NCBI GenBank assembly: GCA_965216255.1
Contig: OZ244148.1
Coordinates: 3,410,001 to 3,474,000 of the forward strand
Length of the DNA stretch: 64,000 nucleotides
From: G965216255 sp965216255
GTDB taxonomy: Bacteria; Bacteroidota; Rhodothermia; Rhodothermales; Bin80
Direction of reading: 5' to 3'
The translations under genes and the position numbers were made by a program. Positions 46,522 to 55,066 of this stretch are shown here, piece after piece; position 1 is the first letter of the stretch; each line of letters starts with the position of its first letter. Below the pieces are notes generated by a model. The model searched no databases and was not told the origin of the DNA. It was given only the letters and a program-made list of their open reading frames with translations.

Positions 46522-46869
46522 ATGAAGCTAGTAAAGGCCATTATTAGGCCCAACAAACTTACGGATGTCCTTCGTGCACTGTATGCGGTGGAAATAGAGG
46601 GCCTTACCGTTTTGCAAGTGCGCGGCCATGGAGGCGAAGAGGAATTCGTAGAGACCTACCGGGGTACGACCGTCAAGAAAGAGCTCCACGAGAAAGTTAT
46701 GCTGGACATCGGTGTTTCGGAACCCTTTCTGGAGCAAACCATCGCCGCCATCCGAAGTGCCGCTCAGACAGGTCGAGTCGGAGACGGGAAGATTTTCGTG
46801 CTCCCCGTGGAGCGTATCGTGCGTGTACGGACTGGAGAAGAGGACCGGGCTGCCATCACGCCCATATGA
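46522..46869 (+). CDS. glnK: Nitrogen regulatory protein P-II
   Basis: 115 aa. MKLVKAIIRPNKLTDVLRAL start, T-loop (36-55: HGGEEEFVETYRGTTVKKEL), VMLDIGVSE, and GRVGDGKIFVLPVERIVRVRTGE with the ATP-binding B-loop and C-terminal signature. Tyr46 is present but position 51, the usual uridylylated Tyr, is Val, so this PII probably senses ATP/ADP and 2-oxoglutarate without that modification. It blocks the neighbouring Amt pore when nitrogen is plentiful. Confidence 0.94.
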   Translation: MKLVKAIIRPNKLTDVLRALYAVEIEGLTVLQVRGHGGEEEFVETYRGTTVKKELHEKVMLDIGVSEPFLEQTIAAIRSAAQTGRVGDGKIFVLPVERIVRVRTGEEDRAAITPI

Positions 46870-46971
46870 TAACCAAGGGCCTCGCATCGAGAAAGGCGCG
46901 GAGCGCCGGAAACGGGGCGCTATCGTAGTCGTTAGCCATGTTCGGTGTACTTTGCCAGGACCTGGCGAACA

Positions 46972-47529
46972 ATGGATACGATTTACTGGATCAGCCTGAT
47001 CGTAGGCGGCTTCTTTGTGCTGCTCTCCATGTTCGGCGGCGCAGACAGCGATGCGGATGCGGATTTCGATGGGGATCTTGAAGCCGACTTGGATGCAGAG
47101 GCGGACTTAGGTGCTGGGCCCGGCTTGATAGATCTCTTTTCGCTGCGGGCACTCTTCCTTTTCGCGGCCTTCTTCGGTCTGTGCGGCGTTTTGCTTCCTA
47201 TTGCTGATGTGGGAGAGGTAGTGCGACTTGTGGCCTCACTGGCGGTGGGAGGCATGGTCGGCATGGGCGGTAACTACGTCATCAAGCGGGTTGGCTATTC
47301 CCATGTTTCCAGCGCGGTGACGTCGGCAGACCTTAAGGGTAGCTCCGGGAGCGTCCTGATTCCATTCGATTCCACCGATACTGGCAAGATTGTTGTTACC
47401 CGTAAAGGCAGGCGACTGCAACTCGTGGCAAGATCGTTCGAAGACGTGGAAGAGCAATTTACCTTGGGAGACGAAGTAGTGGTGGTTCGTGTTATTGGCG
47501 CGATCGCCGAAGTGGTCAAGCCGTCCTGA
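46972..47529 (+). CDS. NfeD-like membrane protein
   Basis: 185 aa from ATG 46972 (MDTIYWISLIVGGFFVLLSM). Membrane helices at about 5-22, 60-79 and 83-105, with a striking Asp-rich acidic loop between the first two (DSDADADFDGDLEADLDAEAD). The C-terminal OB-fold (LKGSSGSVLIPFDSTDTGKI through GDEVVVVRVIGAIAEVV) is the NfeD domain. Such short NfeD1b proteins pair with flotillins; the flotillin gene follows 46 bp later. Confidence 0.88.
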   Translation: MDTIYWISLIVGGFFVLLSMFGGADSDADADFDGDLEADLDAEADLGAGPGLIDLFSLRALFLFAAFFGLCGVLLPIADVGEVVRLVASLAVGGMVGMGGNYVIKRVGYSHVSSAVTSADLKGSSGSVLIPFDSTDTGKIVVTRKGRRLQLVARSFEDVEEQFTLGDEVVVVRVIGAIAEVVKPS

Positions 47530-47575
47530 GGCGCGCCTCTGCTGCGCCTTTCTCATCCTCCTTATACCTGAAAAA

Positions 47576-48802
47576 ATGGAATTTGCCGTAATAGTTTCCG
47601 TCGTTATCATAGCCGCCATTTTGACCATTGTGGGCATTGTTCGGGCTAACCTCAAGATTTGCCAGCCCAATGAGGTACTGATTTTCAGTGGCCGCCAACG
47701 TCAGTTAACCGACGGTAGTGCGGTGGGATATCGCGTGGTGCAGGGCGGTCGAGGTTTCAGAATACCGCTGATCGAAAAGGTGGACAGGCTGCAACTCAAC
47801 ACCATTCCAATAGACCTTACTGTTACGAATGCCTACTCCAAGGGTGGGATTCCGCTGACCGTTCGTGCGATTGCAAACGTGAAGGTTGCCTCGAATGAAT
47901 CTGAGCTCGCCAACGCGGTGGAAAGACTACTGGGAAAGAAGCTTGAGGCAATTCAGACCATTGCGAAGGAAACACTGGAAGGAAACCTGCGGGGAGTGCT
48001 AGCTACGCTTACTCCCGAGGAAGTCAACGAGGATAGGCTCAAGTTTGCCAAGGAGCTCCTGGCCGAAGCAGACAGCGATCTCAGCAATCTTGGCTTGCAA
48101 CTGGATACCATGAAGATCCAGAGCGTCGAAGACGATGCTGGTTACCTAGATGCCATCGGGCGACAGCAGTCCGCCCACATTATTGCGGCTGCGCGTGTGG
48201 CGGAAGCGGAGAAGATGAAGCAGGCGCGCTTGGCAGAGGCCTCAGCAGGCAAGACCATTGTGGAAGCCGAAAACGAGCTTCGTATTCTAACGGCCCAGCT
48301 TGCTGCCCAGGCACAGGCGGAAGAAGCCCGTATCGACGTGGCTGCGGATGTGGCTGCGGCTAGGGCGAAGCAGGAATTGGCCGTGGAGGAGATCAAGCTC
48401 GCCGAAAAGCGTCAGCGGGCCGAGGTGGTGGTGGTAGCAGAGGCGGACCGCCTGGCCAAGGAGGAGATCGCCAAGGGCAATGCGGCCCGCATCTTTGAAG
48501 ACGGGCAGGCAGAGGTAGAGGTGCTTCGGCGAAAACTCGCGCTGTGGCAGGAAGCGGGCCCCAATGCCGAGCGCCTGTTCCTGATACAGATGTTGCCAGA
48601 CATCCTCCGGCAGGTTGTCAAAACGGTTGACAACCTGACAATAGATAAACTCACCGTGGTGGACAGCGGGCAGGGCACGGGTGTACCGTCTGTCTTCAAC
48701 CAGATTGCTGGTTCTACGCCTGCGCTTCTGGAAAGTCTGAAAGCCTCCACAGGTATCGATATTGCGGGCATGCTGAGCCGGGCAGCGGCGTCGGGGGACT
48801 AA
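47576..48802 (+). CDS. floT: Flotillin-like SPFH protein
   Basis: 408 aa from ATG 47576 (MEFAVIVSVVIIAAILTIVGIV, membrane hairpin or anchor). SPFH domain about 30-200: CQPNEVLIFSGRQ, YRVVQGGRGFRIPLIEKVDRL, GIPLTVRAIANVKVA, and GNLRGVLATLTPEEVNEDR. A long Ala/Glu-rich coiled coil follows (about 205-330, repeated AEAxK/AEEA motifs). Flotillins scaffold membrane microdomains. Paired with the NfeD-like gene as in yuaF-floT loci. No downstream partner. Confidence 0.92.
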   Translation: MEFAVIVSVVIIAAILTIVGIVRANLKICQPNEVLIFSGRQRQLTDGSAVGYRVVQGGRGFRIPLIEKVDRLQLNTIPIDLTVTNAYSKGGIPLTVRAIANVKVASNESELANAVERLLGKKLEAIQTIAKETLEGNLRGVLATLTPEEVNEDRLKFAKELLAEADSDLSNLGLQLDTMKIQSVEDDAGYLDAIGRQQSAHIIAAARVAEAEKMKQARLAEASAGKTIVEAENELRILTAQLAAQAQAEEARIDVAADVAAARAKQELAVEEIKLAEKRQRAEVVVVAEADRLAKEEIAKGNAARIFEDGQAEVEVLRRKLALWQEAGPNAERLFLIQMLPDILRQVVKTVDNLTIDKLTVVDSGQGTGVPSVFNQIAGSTPALLESLKASTGIDIAGMLSRAAASGD

Positions 48803-49031
48803 GCGGTTCCTTCTGCAGAGGCCAGGCTCAGCGAATGCGGATCGCTGCCAATCCTCGGTCTTTACCAAATTTCAGTACAGCCGGAAATATTGGCGCATAA
48901 GGAGGGCTGCTACCCTCAAGTGGTGCAATCCGGCCACGAAACCGTCGATAGGTAAAAATGCAGTGGATTTGGGTTGCACACTGAGTTGCATTTTGAATCG
49001 TTGCGGGCCCAGGTCGCACTCCATGGTATAG

Positions 49032-49072
49032 TGCACCCAAATTTTGGACAGTGGTTTAAGATAGAAGCCTGC
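49032..49072 (+). mobile_element. Left end of an IS3-family element, separated from its orfA by the intron array
   Basis: TGCACCCAAATTTTGGACAG at 49032 resembles the other IS3 terminus in this window (TGAGGTGTACCCC...TTGGACAGG at 22721), and both are followed by TTAAGATAGA. The matching orfA start is at 54791, so the intron array (49073 to about 54720) sits in the element's short leader. Confidence 0.5.
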
Positions 49073-49668
49073 GTGCGCCGTGATAAGGCGCTTCTCTCTA
49101 GTGGGTGCGAATGCCATCCAGTACCTGTCGTTCCAACTGGTAGCGACCGAGGCGGTTTATGGAGGTAACAACATGGTGCGCCAGGCTAACTGGCCAAGTA
49201 CAGGAGGTGTAAGTCCTCTGTGGTAAAGGATATAACCAATCCATATCTCTCCCCAAGCCGTGCGGTCGTTCTCGTGAGGGAACGGGCGAAGCGTCGGCAG
49301 GGGTGCATATGGGCGGAGCTAATGAGCGCCGAAAGGACCATTGTTCGGAGTGCCGAAGTCCTCATGTTGGCTGAAGGCAATACTGATTGGACCGATATGG
49401 TGAGGTTCAAGAGGGCTCCGCGGCGTCCAAGAACTCAGGCACGTATGTACGTACAAGGTTGGGACCTGGGAGGCCTCCTCGCTGCCCAGCGCTTAGGGCG
49501 GGGCCGCCAAAGCCAAGGCATTGCCGAGCGGAGGATGAACGGCGAGGAGGAGTCAGATGCGATGATAGTAGCGATGAAGCCGGCGAACAAAGCGCGGAGG
49601 ACCGTACGGCGGAGTTGGTGGAGCGAAGCGTCGCACCCGAGGGGAAATCGGACAACCCAACACACACC
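49073..49668 (+). ncRNA. Group II intron 5' region, copy 1 of a 596-bp tandem duplication
   Basis: Begins GTGCGCCGTGATAAGGCGC, fitting the GUGYG 5' consensus of group II introns. Structured, G-rich sequence with no credible protein frame (short frames occur on both strands). The block repeats almost exactly from 49669. Bases about 49095-49150 differ between copies; the rest is nearly identical (one visible difference is GTACGG against GCGCGG near the 3' end). This copy has no 3' half of its own. Confidence 0.7.
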
Positions 49669-50263
49669 GTGCGCCGTGATAAGGCGCTTCTTCCTTGTGG
49701 GTGCGAATCCCACGCAACAGCTGTCGTTTCAGTTGGTAGCGACCAAGGCGGTTTATGGAGGTAACAACATGGTGCGCCAGGCTAACTGGCCAAGTACAGG
49801 AGGTGTAAGTCCTCTGTGGTAAAGGATATAACCAATCCATATCTCTCCCCAAGCCGTGCGGTCGTTCTCGTGAGGGAACGGGCGAAGCGTCGGCAGGGGT
49901 GCATATGGGCGGAGCTAATGAGCGCCGAAAGGACCATTGTTCGGAGTGCCGAAGTCCTCATGTTGGCTGAAGGCAATACTGATTGGACCGATATGGTGAG
50001 GTTCAAGAGGGCTCCGCGGCGTCCAAGAACTCAGGCACGTATGTACGTACAAGGTTGGGACCTGGGAGGCCTCCTCGCTGCCCAGCGCTTAGGGCGGGGC
50101 CGCCAAAGCCAAGGCATTGCCGAGCGGAGGATGAACGGCGAGGAGGAGTCAGATGCGATGATAGTAGCGATGAAGCCGGCGAACAAAGCGCGGAGGACCG
50201 CGCGGCGGAGTTGGTGGAGCGAAGCGTCGCACCCGAGGGGAAATCGGACAACCCAACACACGC
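49669..50263 (+). ncRNA. Group II intron 5' region, copy 2
   Basis: Starts again with GTGCGCCGTGATAAGGCGC. The early hairpin is intact here (GTGGGTGCGAATCCCAC), whereas copy 1 has lost pairing (GTGGGTGCGAATGCCAT). This makes copy 2 the likelier functional 5' end. It runs on into the intron 3' region at 50264. Confidence 0.7.
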
Positions 50264-50468
50264 CGGACGCAGAGCCGGACTTCGTGTGTCACATGGGATG
50301 GTTCGGTTACGGCTATGGGTTGGTTAGCCGGCCCATTAACGTCATGCGCGGCGGCGCGACCTGAGGGAGGAGCCGGATGCCTTAACGGGCACGTCCGGAT
50401 CTGTGCGGGGGCCCCGGGGAAACCCGGGGCCTACCGCGATGACTGAAGCACTTTGGCAAAAGGATCGC
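50264..50468 (+). repeat. 205-bp perfect direct repeat, copy A (intron 3' end)
   Basis: Identical to 51214-51418, 950 bp downstream. It contains the domain V/VI block of an intron and about 28 bp beyond it. Confidence 0.92.
50370..50440 (+). ncRNA. Group II intron domains V and VI, copy A
   Basis: Domain V: GAGCCGGATGCC at 50370, pairing with GGGCACGTCCGGATC to 50401. Domain VI: GGGGGCCCCGGG, GAAA-type loop, CCCGGGGCCTACC with an unpaired A near the base, ending at about CGCGAT (50440). This matches bacterial group II 3' ends in arrangement and spacing. Confidence 0.75.
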
Positions 50469-51213
50469 TTAGGCGATTTAGCGAGCATGCAGGCCGGAAC
50501 GCGCAGTGAATGCCGAGCAGGCCTCGAAAAGGGCAATGCGGAAGCCGACCCTCCGGTGTCATGGGGAAGGCCGCTGGTAGACCGGGAAGAGAACGACACG
50601 TGCACCGGTCTATTTCCGCCGGGGTACTGGCACTGGCATGCATGTAAGATGGAAGGAGTGGCAACACGGGAAGCCCTGACGGCGGTGTAGCACACACCAA
50701 CCGGAAGCCCGCAAGGGTCAGGCCGGGCCGAGAGGGTGGCGGAGTGGCCCGTAGTACCGTAGAGACGGGGTAATGCCCGTGGAGGAAAGGGGCCGCAGGT
50801 GCGGAGCGATGTTCGTAGAGGGAAAGGCCACGGCATTGGCAGAGACCTACTAAACCGGTAAATGGTCGGAGACCTCGGCGGCATCACATGCGAAAGTGAA
50901 GGAGCCATGTGGCATGCTAGGCACGCCACGGGGTGTTATCAGGGCGTAAACAGGCCTGATGATCAACGGACTCAAGTCATGGAGTGGAAACAGGGACCGT
51001 GCAAGTCTTTGAACAGGAGAAGCTCCATGGGCGACGCCGTTGTCCGAGTGCGAGTTGCATGATCCGCCTGGAGAGCCGGGTGCGGTAGTGCCGCACGCCC
51101 GGTTCGGTGAGCGGCGGGAGGAAACACGGTTAGGGAAGCCGGACTGCGGCCCGGAGCGAAAGCGACGGACAAGCCACCGGATCCTACGGCAGGTGCGCCT
51201 CCCGCCGACTCTA
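50469..51213 (+). ncRNA. Second intron type, ORF-less copy, with domain V at 51073-51105
   Basis: Structured GC-rich sequence without a convincing protein. The 5' part resembles the sequence after 51419 (GCATGCAGGCCGGAACG and GCCGAGCAGGCCTCGAAAA in both). Domain V is GAGCCGGGTGCGG...CCGCACGCCCGGTTC (51073-51105). A long domain VI stem follows: GCGGCGGGAGG (51111) pairs with CCTCCCGCCG (51198), ending CTCTAC at 51213. It appears to be an intron that has lost its reverse transcriptase. Confidence 0.6.
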
Positions 51214-51418
51214 CGGACGCAGAGCCGGACTTCGTGTGTCACATGGGATGGTTCGGTTACGGCTATGGGTTGGTTAGCCGGCCCATTAACGTCATGCGCG
51301 GCGGCGCGACCTGAGGGAGGAGCCGGATGCCTTAACGGGCACGTCCGGATCTGTGCGGGGGCCCCGGGGAAACCCGGGGCCTACCGCGATGACTGAAGCA
51401 CTTTGGCAAAAGGATCGC
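51214..51418 (+). repeat. 205-bp perfect direct repeat, copy B (intron 3' end, domains V/VI at 51320-51390)
   Basis: Exact copy of 50264-50468. It directly follows the domain VI of the second intron type and leads into another copy of that intron's 5' region. Confidence 0.92.
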
Positions 51419-51762
51419 GAGGCGATTCTGCGAGCATGCAGGCCGGAACGCAAGTTAGTGCCGAGCAGGCCTCGAAAAATCTAATGCGGAAGCCAACCCT
51501 CCGCAGTATAGGGGAAGGCCGCCGGTGGTCTGGGAAGAGAACGACACAAGCACCGGATCACTTCCGTCGGGGTAGTGGCGCTGGCATGCATGCAAGAAGA
51601 GGCAACACGGGAAGCCCTGTCGGTGCTGTGCACGCAGCAACCGGAACCCCGTGAGGGGCCGGTAGGGCCGGCAGGGTGGGACCATAGTACTGAAGACGCG
51701 GGGTAATGCTCGTCGAGGGAAGAGGCCCTGCTTCAAGGGCGATACGCAAAGGTGGAAAGGCA
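51419..51762 (+). ncRNA. 5' region of the reverse-transcriptase-bearing group II intron
   Basis: Homologous to 50469 onward but diverged. It carries the structured sequence leading into the intron-encoded protein, which starts near 51763. Confidence 0.55.
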
Positions 51763-51819
51763 ATGGCTACTGACGCAAGTCTAACAGGGTTAGATTCGGT
51801 CCGGGACCTTCAGCGCGTT

Positions 51820-52428
51820 TTATATGTCATCGATGATGCCCATCTTTAGGCGCACCTTTCGCCTGCCCGCGCTTGGATATCCGTCTTCACCTTCCCCAAC
51901 GGATTCCACGAGTTCGACGCCGGGCAGATCACAAAGCCTATCCCAACTTCGCTTTGTTTCTTCATCCGTCAATCTGCTACGTTTGGCGAACTCCACATAG
52001 CTTAACTCCACATAGCTTGACTCCATTGTCCCTCCGGGCATTGTGGAACCACACGGCGGCGCCTGTGCATCAGCAATATCTTGCCGCACTGCTTTTAGCA
52101 AGAACCCAGGCGCAAGCAGTAACTGCCAGATAACTATAAAGGAAACTGTTCCTAGAAAACGTATTCCTCGAACTACACCTCCGATGCGCCCTTCCGCGGG
52201 CGGAAGGCGGAGAAGTCGCTGCTCCGCCGCCCGTCCGTATGCTTCGGCCTTAGCGGTAGAAAAGAGATCAGACGGTTTCCACTTATGCTTAGCTACTTTC
52301 ATTTTGTTCGTTTGTGGGCTATCACACACGTTATTGCTCATTGTTGCCGCGGCCCTTCGGCGCCGTCGTACCCTCCGGGCATGTTCGGCCTTGCCCAGTT
52401 GCCCCCGCAGCTTCCGTTTCTCCGGCAT
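51820..52428 (-). CDS. Hypothetical protein inside the reverse transcriptase gene, antisense
   Basis: 202 aa from ATG 52426-52428 (MPEKRKLRGQLG), with GGGGGA six bases upstream; a GTG start at 52452 is possible. Not recognised. Basic N-terminus (KAEHARRVRRRRRAA), a hydrophobic stretch at about residues 95-120 (FLGTVSFIVIWQLLLAPGFLLKAV) that may be a membrane segment, and an acidic-basic C-terminus (SRLTDEETKRSWDRLCDLPG). It fills the insertion that splits the reverse transcriptase, so it arrived as a unit. No clear inverted repeats flank it. Confidence 0.5.
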   Translation of the reverse strand: MPEKRKLRGQLGKAEHARRVRRRRRAAATMSNNVCDSPQTNKMKVAKHKWKPSDLFSTAKAEAYGRAAEQRLLRLPPAEGRIGGVVRGIRFLGTVSFIVIWQLLLAPGFLLKAVRQDIADAQAPPCGSTMPGGTMESSYVELSYVEFAKRSRLTDEETKRSWDRLCDLPGVELVESVGEGEDGYPSAGRRKVRLKMGIIDDI

Positions 52429-52461
52429 GCTCATTCCCCCCGATAGTGCCACATGCTACGC

Positions 52462-52497
52462 CCTGCCCGTGCCGGTAGTTCGGACGGCACGGGCAGG
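52462..52497. other. Strong stem-loop at the edge of the antisense insertion
   Basis: CCTGCCCGTGCCG and CGGCACGGGCAGG form a perfect 13-bp stem around a 10-base loop. It lies just upstream of the antisense gene and about 10 bp before the reverse transcriptase resumes. It could be a terminator, an element end or part of intron domain IV. Confidence 0.55.
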
Positions 52498-53817
52498 CAG
52501 GCCGTCCACGGGCATTAAGGCGAAGGAGAACCCCAACCGTCGTTTTCACGCTCTGTGCGACAAGGTGTGGCGGAAGGACTTCCTGTACAAGGCATGGCAG
52601 CAGGTACGCCGTAACGGTGGCAGTGCTGGTGTGGACAGGGAGACATTCCAAGACATTGAGGCCTGTGGCGTGGATCGCTGGCTGGGTGAACTGGCGCGGG
52701 ATCTGAAGGAGGGTACGTACAAGCCGCGTGCGGTGCGTCAGGTACTCATCCCGAAGAAGCAGCCGGGCAAGTTTCGTCCGCTGGGTATTGCCTGCATTCG
52801 CGACCGGGTAGCGCAGACATCGGCCATGCTAGTACTGGAGCCGATTTTCGAAGCGGACCTGCAAGAGGAGCAGTATACCTACCGGAGGGGACGTGGCGCA
52901 CAGGGAGCGGTCAAGCATGTCCACAGACTCCTGAATAAGGGTCACAGGGAGGTGGTTGGCGCAGACCTGTCGAACTACTTTGGCGAGATACCGCATGAGA
53001 AGATGATGCAGTGCATGGCGCGTCGCATAAGCGATGGTCGGATGCTGAAACTCATCAAGTCATGGCTGATCATGCCGGCAGAGGAAGATGACGGCAAGGG
53101 AGGCAAACGTCTCACGAACCGTACAAGGAAGCAAGGGAGAGGGATCCCGCAGGGGGCACCGATCTCGCCGCTTCTGAGCAATACTGGCGATCTCCGATCG
53201 CCTACATGCGCCGCTTCATTCTTGCCTGAAAGCAGCTGGGCTATGCCCGGCGTTTCCGAGCGATGATCGTGAACTTTGCCGACGACTTTGCGGTCCTCGG
53301 AACCTCCGATGGTACGGTGATGCTGGAAGCGGTGGAGGCCAAATTGCACCGTCTGCAACTTCCGATCAACGTAAGGAAGACCCGATGCGTCCGGTGTCCA
53401 GATGAACCCTTCGAGTTCCTCGGGTACCGGATTGGACGCAACTATCGAGCGACCGGACGCGGTTCTTACATAGGGACCCGTCCGAGCAAGAAGAGCGTCC
53501 AGAGCATTTGCCGCAAGATCAGTGAGGCGACGGTGGCCAAGTACGGATGGCTCTTCGCAGAAGAGATGGTAGAGCGTCTCAACTGGTTTCTGACCGGTTG
53601 GGCGAATTACTTCTGTTTGGGGCAGGTTAGTCCGGCCTACGCAGCCGTGGATGCACACACGACGAAGCGGTTTCGCCAGTGGCTCTGTCGGAAACATAAG
53701 GTGAAGTCAGGGAAGTACGTGCGATTCCCTGACGCGAGGCTATACCATGCGTATGGGCTGGCTCATCTTGCGCCGATGACCAAGAGCCTTCCGTGGGCGA
53801 AGACATGACCTTGTCGG

Positions 53818-53850
53818 AAAGCCTGATGCGGGAAAACCGCATGTCCGGAT
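53818..53850 (+). ncRNA. Domain-V-like hairpin after the reverse transcriptase
   Basis: AAAGCCTGATGCGG, loop GAAAA, CCGCATGTCCGGAT: the expected position (10 bp after the maturase stop) and form for domain V. Confidence 0.6.
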
Positions 53851-53879
53851 GTGTGTCCAGCTAAGGCTGGTGTGTTCGG

Positions 53880-54720
53880 CAGGAGTTAGTCCTGCCAGAG
53901 TAATAATCAAAGCTCTGTAGCTTGGGTAGCATGGAAGCGGGCAACCTAATTCATGAAGCCTACCGATAAGGCCTCCGAAAGGGAGGTTGCGAGTCATCGG
54001 GCCATAACGTGAGTGAACGCACAGGTGGCCTCGATAGTGTGCTCCGAAGGCCGAGCCCCCATCCGGAGGGCGAAGGCAGCATGAGCGGTCGAAACTTGAT
54101 TGATACGACCGATCCACTTCGGCGGGGTGGTAGCGATGGCACGATGACAAGGACACACCGAGCAACTGGAGAAGCCCTCCTCGCCCCGGCGAGAAATCGT
54201 CGGAGCAAGGTAGGTCCTATAACCGGCAGCACCGGGAAAGGGGCTGAAAGGCGAGAGGGTGGCGGAAGGGCGTGTAGTAGTGCTGAAGCGGATGTAATGT
54301 CCGTGGAGCGAAGGCGCCCTGCTGTTGGTAGATTCTCCAACCCATGGAGAGGCGAGGGTGCTAAGATAAAGGCATCCATTGGTACGCAGGATCCACGACG
54401 GGGGATATATCGCACGGCTAAGACCTCACTGGGACGGAAGAGGTGGAGTAAACCGGTACTGTACGTCTTGTTTGGCAGTCTTGACTGCTTCAAGGCAGAG
54501 AGTGCGGAGGAAAGCGCTCCCGATTCCAGCGGTCCACAAACCGTGGGAAGTAGCCAACAGGAAAGCCTAGTGCGGGAAAACCGCACGCTGGGTTTGACGT
54601 GGCGGGGGCTGGAAACGTGACCACGGGAGCCGGACTGAGACCCAGAGCGAAAGCGATGGAAATAGCCACCGGACCCTACCGTAGGCGCGCCAGCCCTCGA
54701 CCCTACTGATGAGCGGCGGG
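53880..54720 (+). ncRNA. ORF-less group II intron or intron remnant, domain V at 54561-54595
   Basis: About 840 bp of structured sequence without a credible gene. Domain V: GAAAGCCTAGTGCGG, GAAAA loop, CCGCACGCTGGGTTT (54561-54595). Domain VI stem GGGGGCTGG (54604) with CCAGCCCTCG (54690). The block GCCGGACTG...CACCGGA...CCTAC after it matches the one after the domain V at 51073. A second partial domain VI (GCGGCGGGTGG with CCGCCCGCCG, 54715-54765) follows, as expected if this intron lies inside the 3' end of another. Confidence 0.55.
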
Positions 54721-54790
54721 TGGAAACGTGCTCCTATGGAGTAACGCGCCGCCCGCCGACGCTACCCCTCAAATCGAGGTACACGTCACG

Positions 54791-55066
54791 ATGAAACGGA
54801 GGTCGTACCCAGCCGCATTCAAGGGTCGTGTGGCCGTGGAGGCCACACGAGGTGAGCAAACCATAAGCCAGATTGCCGCCCGCTTCGAGGTGCACCCCAG
54901 CCAGGTGAACCTGTGGAAGAAGCAGGCGCTTCAGCAGTTGACGGAAGCCTTTTCCACGCGCCATGCGTCTCTCCCGTCGTTACCCGTGCCGGCCGGGGTC
55001 AAAAAACTGAACTCGGACTTCCTTCTTAGCGTTATTTTAATTGTCGTCGACCCCGATTATTGTTGA
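54791..55066 (+). pseudogene. IS3-family transposase OrfA, truncated
   Basis: MKRRSYPAAFKGRVAVEATRG, ISQIAARFEVHPSQVNLWKK and QALQQLTEAFSTRHA are the helix-turn-helix part of IS3 OrfA. After about 54965 the frame leaves the family (SLPSLPVPAGVKKLN...) and ends at 55066 without the leucine zipper. OrfB, with the catalytic domain, is absent. The left end of the element appears to be at 49032. Confidence 0.8.

Larger units (their letters stand above)
51763..53808 (+). pseudogene. ltrA: Group II intron reverse transcriptase/maturase, broken
   Basis: N-terminus ATDASLTGLDSVRDLQRVLY (51763-51822), then a ~690-bp insertion. From about 52508 the protein resumes KAKENPNRRFHALCDKVWRK, then IPKKQPGKFRPLGIACIRDR, EEQYTYRRGRGAQGAVKHVH and GRGIPQGAPISPLLSN. 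A frameshift follows at about 53180 and an in-frame TGA at 53227-53229, where Trp is expected (YMRRFILA-W-KQLGYARRFR). The next frame holds IVNFADDFAVL (catalytic Asp pair), the maturase domain (LNWFLTGWANYFCLGQ) and the typical end PWAKT. No HNH endonuclease domain. Three lesions, so no working protein. Confidence 0.9.

Noticed and set aside
49186..50364. Repeated frames of 74-200 codons on both strands in the 596-bp copies
   Set aside because: The repeats are better explained as structured intron RNA; the frames have no start signals or family features.
52043..52500. Plus-strand extension upstream of the reverse transcriptase as its N-terminus
   Set aside because: The real N-terminal block (LDSVRDLQRVLY) lies at 51763-51822; the extension is antisense shadow of the inserted gene.
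54009..54620. 203-codon frame in the ORF-less intron and its 208-codon antisense partner
   Set aside because: Both overlap domain V and other paired regions and are explained by the RNA structure.
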